64,000 bases of DNA from the NCBI GenBank assembly GCA_003117195.1, contig BDSI01000108.1, forward strand, positions 318,614 to 382,613, in the 5' to 3' direction. Below, in pieces: positions 56,601 through 64,000 of the stretch. Below the pieces are notes generated by a model that was given only the letters and a program-made list of their open reading frames with translations, ran no database searches and was not told the origin of the DNA. Position numbers and translations under genes: made by a program. Numbering within the stretch: position 1 is the stretch's first letter; the number at the start of each line of letters is the position of its first letter. This stretch comes from Eudorina sp. 2006-703-Eu-15 (taxonomy: Eukaryota; Chlorophyta; Chlorophyceae; Chlamydomonadales; Volvocaceae).

Positions 56601-59600
56601 GACGAAGAAACCCGCCCGGTTGTGTTTGTGTGCTTTCAGTGATCTGGCGGACAACGAGGGTCTGTGCGGTGCACTCCCCTTCACCTGGTCCACACGCTCT
56701 CTGGAGGCCAGGGGCACCAGACTGGGTGCGGCCGGGGGGATGCCGTTGGGGGCCGGGATGGGTAGGGGAATGGGGTGAGAAACAGCCATGTCCGGCAGCA
56801 GGTCCATCCGTCCATCTATCTGCACGTCATTCCACTTGGGCGGACTTGCTCGATCCAGTCAGGCCAGGGGGTCTCAACCTACCTGCGCGGCAGCAGGACA
56901 GGAGGTTCGGGCAACACACCGTGTAGCGCGGCGAAGTGAGACAGCGGCAAGAAGGTCGAAAGGGTTAAGGGCGGAGAAGGGGGAAGGGGTTTGAGCAGGA
57001 ATGGCGGCGGCCAGGGCCCTTAGTACCCTTAGGATGGCCAGGGCTGAGCCACGGCCTCAAGGCTCCAAGTGCAACAGAGCTTTGGACTCGAGGGGGCTGG
57101 GCTTCCCACTGACCTTTCCCTGCCTATTTGGGTCGCAGGCACCGACTGCATGGAAATATCCCTGACGTCGGGAGCGCTGGAGCTTCACGCCGTGAGCCAG
57201 GGTGACGTGGGGCAGCAGACGAGGACGACCCGCGCAGTCGCTGACCAATTTCGTGCTGCAGCCCGACTGCTGGCAGCGCATGATGGCGGGGAAGGGGGGC
57301 GGCCGGAGATGGAAACGCTGCCAACACCTGCAAAAAGCCCTTACCAGTTTGTGCTTCAGACGGTACCCAATATCAAACATCCATCTGCAAATACATTAGC
57401 GGGTGCGGGACAGGTGGTGAAAAACGCTACCCGCACAGTACATAGACAGTTGATCGACATCAAGCTACGTAAACCGCCACTCCCTCCAAGTCCACGGCCG
57501 CCGTCCCCTCCGAGCCCACCGCCACCATCCGCCCCAAGCCCACCGCCGCCACCACCTCCAAGCCCACCGCCACCATTCCCCCCAAGCCCACCGCCACCAT
57601 TCCCCCCAAGCCCACCGCCACCATCACCTCCTACTGCACCACCACCATCACCTCCAAGCCCACTTCCGCTATCCCCTCCAAGCCCACCGCCACCATCACC
57701 TCCAAGCCCAACGCTGCCATCACCTTCAAGCCCACCGCCACCATTCCCCCCAAGCCCAACGCCACCATTCCCCCCAAGCCCAACGCCACCATCCCCCCCA
57801 AGCCCAACGCCACCATCCCCCCAAGCCCAACGCCACCATCCCCCCCAAGCCCAACGCCACCATCCCCCCCAAGCCCAACGCCACCATTCCCCCAAGCCCA
57901 ACGCCACCATCCCCCCCAAGCCCAACGCCACCGTTTCCCCCAAGCCCAACGCCACCATCCCCCCCAAGCCCAACGCCGCCACCACCTACTGCACCACCAC
58001 CATCACCTCCAAGTCCACTTTCACTATACCCTCCAAGCCCAACGCCACCTTCACCTCCAAGCCCAACGCCGCCGTCCCCAAACCCGCTGCCGCAGTCTCT
58101 CCCAAGCGTATTGCCCCCATACCTTCCAAGCCAACTGTCGCCATCTCCTCCAAGCCCATTGCCACTGTCTCCACAAGTTATTTGCCGCCGTCCGCTAAAA
58201 GCAAACTGCCGTCGTCCCCTAAAAGCAAACTGCCGTCGCCCCCTAAAAGCAAACTGCCGCCGTCCTCTCCCAAGCCCACTGGCGCCGTCCCCTCGAGGCC
58301 CTCTTCATCAGCCATCCCCTCAAAGCCCACTGCTACCGCCGATCCCTCAAAGCCCACTGCCTCCGTACCCTCCAAGCCCACTACCCCCATCCTCACCAAG
58401 CCCTCTGCCGACATATTCTCCGAGCCCTCCACCGCCATATCCTCCAAGCCCTATATCGCCATCCCCCCAACGCCATATATCCCTGTCTCCTCCAAGCCCA
58501 TTGCCGCCATCCCTCTTAAACCCATGGCCGCCATCGTGGCCGCCATCCCCTCCAAGCCCACCGCCATCCCCTCCAGGCCCATTGCCGCCATATCCTCCGA
58601 GCCCTCCAAGCTCACCGCCACCATTCCCTCCAAGCCCACCGCCATCATCCCCTCCAAGCCCACTGCCGCCGTCCCCTCCAAGCCCACTGCCGCGGCCCCC
58701 ACCAAGCCCACTTCTGCCATCCCCTCTAAGCGTATTGCCGCCATATTCTCCAAGCCCTCCACCGCCATATCCTCCAAGCCCTTCGCCGCCATCCCCTGTA
58801 AACCCATGGCCACCATCGTGGCCACCATCCCCTCCAAGCCCACCGTCACCATCCCCTCCAAGCCCACCACCGCCAACCCCTCCAAGCTCTCCACTGCCAC
58901 CCCCTCCAAGCTCTCCACTGCCACCCCCTCCAAGCTCTCCACTGCCACCCGCTCCAAGCCCATCACCGCCACCCACTCCAAGCCCACAGCCTCCACCCAC
59001 TCCAAGCCCATCACCGCTACCCACTCCAAGCCCACCGCCTCCACCCACTCCAAGCCCACCGCCACCATTCCCTCTAAGCCCATTGCCGCCATATACTCCA
59101 AGCCCACTTCATCCATCCCTTCCAAACCAACCGCCATCATCCCTTCCAAGCCCACTGCCGCCGTCCCCTCCAAGCCCTTTGTCGCCGTCCCCTTCAAGCC
59201 CTCTGCCGCCACATCCTCCGAGCCCTCCAAGCCCAATGCCCCCGTCTCCTCCAAGCCCTCTGCCGCCATATCCTCCAAGCGCACTTCTGCCATCCCCTCG
59301 AAGCCCACTGCCGCCGTCCCCATCAAGACCGCAGCCGCTATCCCTTCCAAGCCCACCGCCGACATTCCCTCCAAGCCCACCGCCACCATCCCCTCCAAGC
59401 CGTTTGTCGCCGTCCCCTTCAAGCCCTCTGCCGCCACATTCTCCGAGCCCTCCAAGCCCAATGCCCCCGTCTCCTCCAAGCCCTCCACCGCCATATCCTC
59501 CAACCCCACTGCCGTCGTCTCCAACAAGCTTTCTTCGGCCATCCCCTCCAAGCCCGCAGCCGCTCTCCTCTCCAAGCCCTCTTCCGCCGTCCCCATCAAG

Positions 59601-62600
59601 CATATTTCCGCAATTCCCTCCAAGCCCATTGTCGCCGTCGCCTTCAAGCCCTCTGCCGCCACATCCTCCGAGCCCTCCAAGCCCAATGCCCCCGTCTCCT
59701 CCAAGCCCTCCACCGCTATATCCTCCAACCCCACTGCCGTCGTCTCCAACAAGCTTTCTTCGGCCATCCGCTCCAAGCCCGCAGCCGCTATCCTCTCGAA
59801 GCCCTCTTCCGCCGTCCCCATCAAGCATATTTCCGCAGTTCCCTCCAAGCCCATTGTCGCCGTCGCCTTCAAGCCCTCTGCCGCCACATCCTCCGAGCCC
59901 TCCCAGCCCAATGCCCCCGTCTCCTCCAAGCCCTCCACCGCCATATCCTCCAACCCCACTGCCGTCGTCTCCAACAAGCTTTCTTCGGCCATCCCCTCCA
60001 AGCCCGCAGCCGCTATCCTCTCCAAGCCCTCTTCCGCCGTCCCCATCAAGCATATTTCCGCAATCCCCTCCAAGCCCATTGTCGCCGTCGCCTTCAAGCC
60101 CTCTGCCGCCACATCCTCCGAGCCCTCCCAGCCCAATGCCCCCGTCTCCTCCAAGCCCTCCACCGCCATATCCTCCAACCCCACTGCCGTCGTCTCCAAC
60201 AAGCTTTCTTCGGCCATCCCCTCCAAGCCCGCAGCCGCTATCCTCTCCAAGCCCTCTTCCGCCGTCCCCATCAAGCATATTTCCGCAATCCCCTCCAAGC
60301 CCATTGTCGCCGTCGCCTTCAAGCCCTCTGCCGCCACATCCTCCGAGCCCTCCCAGCCCAATGCCCCCGTCTCCTCCAAGCCCTCCACCGCCATATCCTC
60401 CAACCCCACTGCCGTCGTCTCCAACAAGCTTTCTTCGGCCATCCCCTTCAAGCCCGCAGCCGCTATCCTCTCCAAGCCCACTGCTGCCGTCCCCATCAAG
60501 CCCATTTCCGCAATCCCCTCCAAGCCCATTGTCGCCGTCGCCTTCAAGCCCTCTGCCGCCATATCCTTCGAGCCCTCCACGCCCACTGCCCCCGTCGTCT
60601 CCACGCCCACTGCCGCAATCCTCTGAAAGCCTTTATCCGCCGTCCCCTCCAAGCCCATCCCCGCAATCCCCTCCACGATTTTTGTCGCCATTGCCTCTAA
60701 GCCCATTGCTGCCGTCCCCTTCAAGCCCACCACCACCATATCCTTCGAGTCCTCCACCGCCATTCGATCCAAGTCCATTTGCCCCGTCCCCTCCAAGCCT
60801 TCTACCGCCATCCCCTTCCAGTCCATGGCCGCCTTCCCCTCCAAGCGCGCTGTTGCCATCCCCTGCGAGCCCATGGCCACCGTCCGCTTCAAGTCCTCTG
60901 CCGCCATATCCTCCGAGCCCACTACCTCTATCCCTTCAAAGCCCGCTACCCCTGTCTCCTCCAAGCCCATCGCCGCCGTCCCCTCCCCCGCCATCCCCTG
61001 CAAGCCCACGGCCGCCGTCCCCGCCAATCTCAATGCCGCCATCACCTCCAAGCCAACCGCCGCCATCCCCTCCTAGCCCACTGCCGCCATCCCCTCCTAG
61101 CCCACGGCCGCCGTCATCTCCAACACCACTTCCGCCATTCCGTCCAAGCCTACTGCCACAACACCCTCCAAGCCCATCACCCCCCTCCCCTTCAGGCCCA
61201 CCTCCTCCATCTCCTTCCGGCATATTGCCCCCATCCCCTCCGGTCCCACTGGTTCGGTCCCTTCCAAGCCAATCGCCTCCAAGCCCATGGCCCGAAACCC
61301 CTCCAAACCCACTTCCGCCGTCTCTTCCAAGCCCACAGGTGCTGTCCCCTCTAAACCTACCGTCGCCACACCCTCCCAGCCCACTACCCCCACTGCTCCC
61401 GTCCCTTCCTAGTCCACAGCCGCCACCCCCTCCAAGCCCGGCACCACAGTCCCCTCCCAGCCCACTGCCGCCAACCCCTCTAAGTCCACTGTCACCATCC
61501 CCTCCAAGCCCACCGCCGCCTCCAATGCCTCCATGCCCACGTTTGCAGTCCCCTCCATGGCCGCAACCCAGCTTATCAGACGCTGAATCACCAACGCACC
61601 GAGAAGCCACCCAGCCGCCCGTCATTCCGGATGACCCCCGGCAGCCAGCACCTGTGGGGTCACTGAATGGGCGACCAAGCGGGGCTCGTCCTCAGAACCA
61701 CTCGGAGCCCGAGCCACTGCTGCCGCCGCCCCTCACCCCTCCTAGTGGGCAGCTGACCAAGCCCCCTCCACTGTATGGCCACCAGGTACCAGCAGCTGCG
61801 CCGCAGCCGGAAAACCCGCCCATGCCATTACCACCCTTTCCGGGAGTATCCCGCAGTCCGGCGCCCCCTCATCATTTAACCTCCGTTCCATCCGCCGTGC
61901 CCTACAGCCCCACGGCTGGTGTCCTTTATCAACCGTCACCCCAGGATAGGCCTATGCCACCAAGCCCGAACGGGCTTTCACCTTTGGTGGAGCAGCCAAG
62001 CCGCACCGCCCCACCTCCTACCTATCTCGTACATGAGCCGGCACCGCTGGCACCTGCTGGCCTTATCAACAGCAGCACCCCGGAATCTGACCCTGGACGG
62101 CCACCAACATCGCGAGCCGAACAACCCACACTACCACCGCCCTCCGTACCCATCGTTGCACCGGCTCTTATAATCCGCCATCCATCAATGCCGGCCTCCC
62201 CACTATCACCACCACGACCACCACCGCCGGCTCCCAACTTGAACTGTCTATCAGGCCAATGGATGGGGTCCGCTGCGCACAGTCGCGAGGATAGCAACAC
62301 CGACACACCTCCAAAGGGGGATGCCGCCTGTTCAATACCCGGTATCGATCCAGCAACAAATCCGGTGGTTTCCCTGAACCTTACGTTGCCAGCATCATGG
62401 ATGACGTCTTACCCCGGCGGGCCTGACGCCATGGTAGCGGACTACCGATCACTACTCGCCGCTCAGGCCGGGCTGCCCTCCACACACGCTGTGGTGACGT
62501 CTGTGTCGTGCAAAGCCAGCAGCAGTGGCAGCCCGTCTGGAGACAGCGGCGCAACAGCTGTGGTCCTGGAATTCCAAGTAAGATCGTTTACGCGCCAACA

Positions 62601-64000
62601 ATACCTGTTAGGGGTTTCGCTCGCTGGTTTACCATTTCATTTGCGCGTGCTTCCTGCAGTCGGGGTGAGGAGCAAATAGTAGTCTTGCGGTCGTGGAGGT
62701 TTGCAACCGATTGACGGGGAGGTCAACCCGCTGCTGCTTGCTGTTTGCTTTGTGGACAATGCGTGTATCCGGGCTCGAACAAAGCAATTGGCCCGACACC
62801 CATCATTTATGCGACAGGTGTATTTTCCTGCCGATTGGGCCAAACGGCTGGGCAGCTTCTCCTCGATGAGTTCCCTGGAGCAGTTTTACTACCTACTCTC
62901 CAACCTGCCGGCAGCTGTACTGCAGGACAAGACCACGTATCCCTCCCTGGACGCGTCGGTGGTGCAGGTGAGGTGCATGGACAGTGGTGCGTCTTGCTTC
63001 TCGGGATCAAAGGCTGACATTCTTTTCTTGCGGAATGCGAACTCGCATGTGGCATTGTGAACTGGCGAGACAGGGCATGCATGCTCCACATACATGCGTC
63101 CGTACTGTGCTGTATTCTGCCGTCGCAGCACCACGCGATTACAAATCTGCCTGCCGCGCACAAGTAGCTTGGGTAGCTTGGGTAGATAGGCAGGTTACAC
63201 AGCGACAACGTATCATCATTACCCACTGCCTCTCAGCATTGCCCGTCGGAAATCACCGTCCTCATTCTGTGCACTGCTTGCGCTTCGGCGCTTGTCGGCA
63301 TGCGTGATGGCCGTGCATGCCCGGTCTTACCTCTTGTCTTTGTCCGTATCTGCTGGCCTATCTATTTTTTTTACTGAAATCGCTCCTCTGCTAATCCCTG
63401 GCGATGGCCTACGGTGGCAACCGTGCGATGCCATGGGCTTCATCACCCCTTCCCTCGTACACTACTCAGATGCACACGGCGTCATTAAGCGAGCCCTTTG
63501 CGTCCATTCTGCTGGCGGGGAGAAAATCGGAGTCCGCCGGCGCCAGCGCAGCACAGCCGCACCCCATCCTTCTACAACACGAGGATTACGATGACTTCGA
63601 CAGCGAGTTGAGTGCAACCGAAGCAGCCACCGCCGACGCGATCGCATCGCTCCCAGCTGCCATTCTGTCCTCACCGCCGGTGGTCACCCTGCTTGGCGAG
63701 GAGTACGTGCAAGTCCGGGAGGCCGACACCTACACAGACGCCGGCGTGTCCGTGTACGATGCCATTGACGGCTTCAACGTGGATGCCCGTGTGACAGTCC
63801 GCATCTGCCCACGGATACCCGACATTGCGGCGGTGCTGTCAGCTGCAAACGCGGGGGAATTCGACACTGCGGTCAGCGGCCCGGGTCTCAGCGTTGCGGC
63901 TGCGGCAGTTGCAGCGGCGCAAGCGGATCCGCCATCCGCCTTTGGCTGTGCTGCCAGTATGGGTGGGAGTGAATCGCCTACGGCAGATCAGTCCTGTCGA
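53629..64000 (+). CDS. Secreted LRR / hydroxyproline-rich / DUF5011-like matrix protein (3' partial)
   Basis: Exons 53629-53872, 54899-55024, 55521-55604, 56104-56221, 56640-56725, 57139-62577, 62818-62967 and 63470 to the window edge fit in phase, apart from two frameshifts in the large exon. The start has a hydrophobic signal peptide (LFRRLFLLCTLLLAG), then an LRR cap (CLTVGNWSASVCD) and plant-type LRRs (GLPPELGRLTRLTFL, GSIPAQLAELTELTLLRL, SGSVPGALASLPHLQ, DLADNEGLCGALP), each bounded by phase-1 introns. The large exon encodes over 1300 residues of PPSPPSP-type sequence, the substrate for prolyl hydroxylation and arabinosylation in algal walls. A non-repetitive alpha/beta segment follows (NPVVSLNLTLPASW, VVLEFQ|VYFPADWAKRLG). 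The last exon has PPVVTLLGEEYVQVREADTY, TDAGVSVYDAIDGF, a DUF5011/Ig-like signature. Intron 2 has a GC donor (ACAG|GCAAGT). Poly-C changes near 57818 and 57893 shift frame, so the prolines continue in a different frame from 57900 to 62577. Likely an extracellular matrix or cell-wall protein. Confidence 0.8.
57480..58000. repeat. 24-bp tandem repeat encoding Pro/Ser motifs
   Basis: The unit AAGCCCAACGCCACCAT followed by a poly-C run (normally totalling 24 bases) recurs from about 57745 to 57970, preceded by a related AAGCCCACCGCCACCAT form. Two units are 23 bases long because one C is missing (runs ending near 57821 and 57893). Confidence 0.85.
59191..60610. repeat. 225-bp tandem repeat, about six copies
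   Basis: The marker CCTTCAAGCCCTCTGCCGCC recurs at 59191, 59416, 59641, 59866, 60091 and 60316, with a near copy at 60541, an exact 225-base (75-codon) period. Copies from 59416 onward are nearly identical, indicating recent expansion. Because the period is a multiple of three, the proline-rich frame is kept through all copies. Confidence 0.9.

Noticed and set aside
57069..60626. 1185-codon plus-strand reading with PSKPTAAIPSKP repeats as the main protein
   Set aside because: It is correct only up to the poly-C shifts. Beyond about 57900 the PPSPP frame that leads to the C-terminal domains is the better reading, so the Lys-containing frame is probably out of frame.
58451..61066. 871-codon minus-strand open frame rich in VGLEGMAA/EGLEETGALG
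   Set aside because: It is the complement of the proline-codon repeats. It has no conserved start, no flanking exons and no family, whereas the plus frame continues into non-repetitive coding sequence.

Overview
The window is nuclear DNA from a green alga, most likely a volvocine such as Chlamydomonas or a close relative. It is GC-rich. Genes are broken into short exons by many introns with GTGAGx/GTGCGx donors and (C)GCAG acceptors. Coding DNA is strongly G/C at third positions. The right end encodes a hydroxyproline-rich (Ser-Pro/Pro-Pro) extracellular matrix protein typical of this group. No bacterial operons, CRISPR arrays or RNA genes were seen. All exon models were built by eye from splice sites, reading phase and recognised protein families.

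Layout from left to right: 1-2378, no supported gene. 2379-3943 (+), a 135-residue protein with cysteine clusters. 5072-8065 (-), an arginine/serine-rich nuclear-type protein. 8389-9854 (-), REV7/MAD2L2, a HORMA-domain protein. 10111-17084 (+), a SCYL1-type pseudokinase with HEAT repeats. 18972-34611 (-), MON2, a giant Golgi/endosome scaffold of 25 exons. 35066-38083 (-), a PPP-family Ser/Thr phosphatase with a long C-terminal tail. 39389-43318 (+), a CDK10-like kinase. 44752-47671 (-), a metallo-beta-lactamase-fold hydrolase. 48440-50140 (+), an unrecognised Gln/Arg-rich coiled-coil protein that may extend to 51325. 51715-51950, a non-autonomous hAT-like element with perfect ends. 53629 to the right edge (+), a secreted LRR / proline-rich / DUF5011-like matrix protein.

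Functionally this is mostly housekeeping DNA. SCYL1 and MON2 both act in Golgi traffic and sit tail to tail. REV7 and SCYL1 start 256 bp apart in opposite directions and probably share a promoter region. The phosphatase and the CDK10-like kinase are also divergent. The least conventional parts are the right-end matrix gene (unusual domain order, two poly-C frameshifts, a 225-bp tandem repeat open in several frames), the small Cys-cluster protein, the SR-like protein, and the intact MITE.
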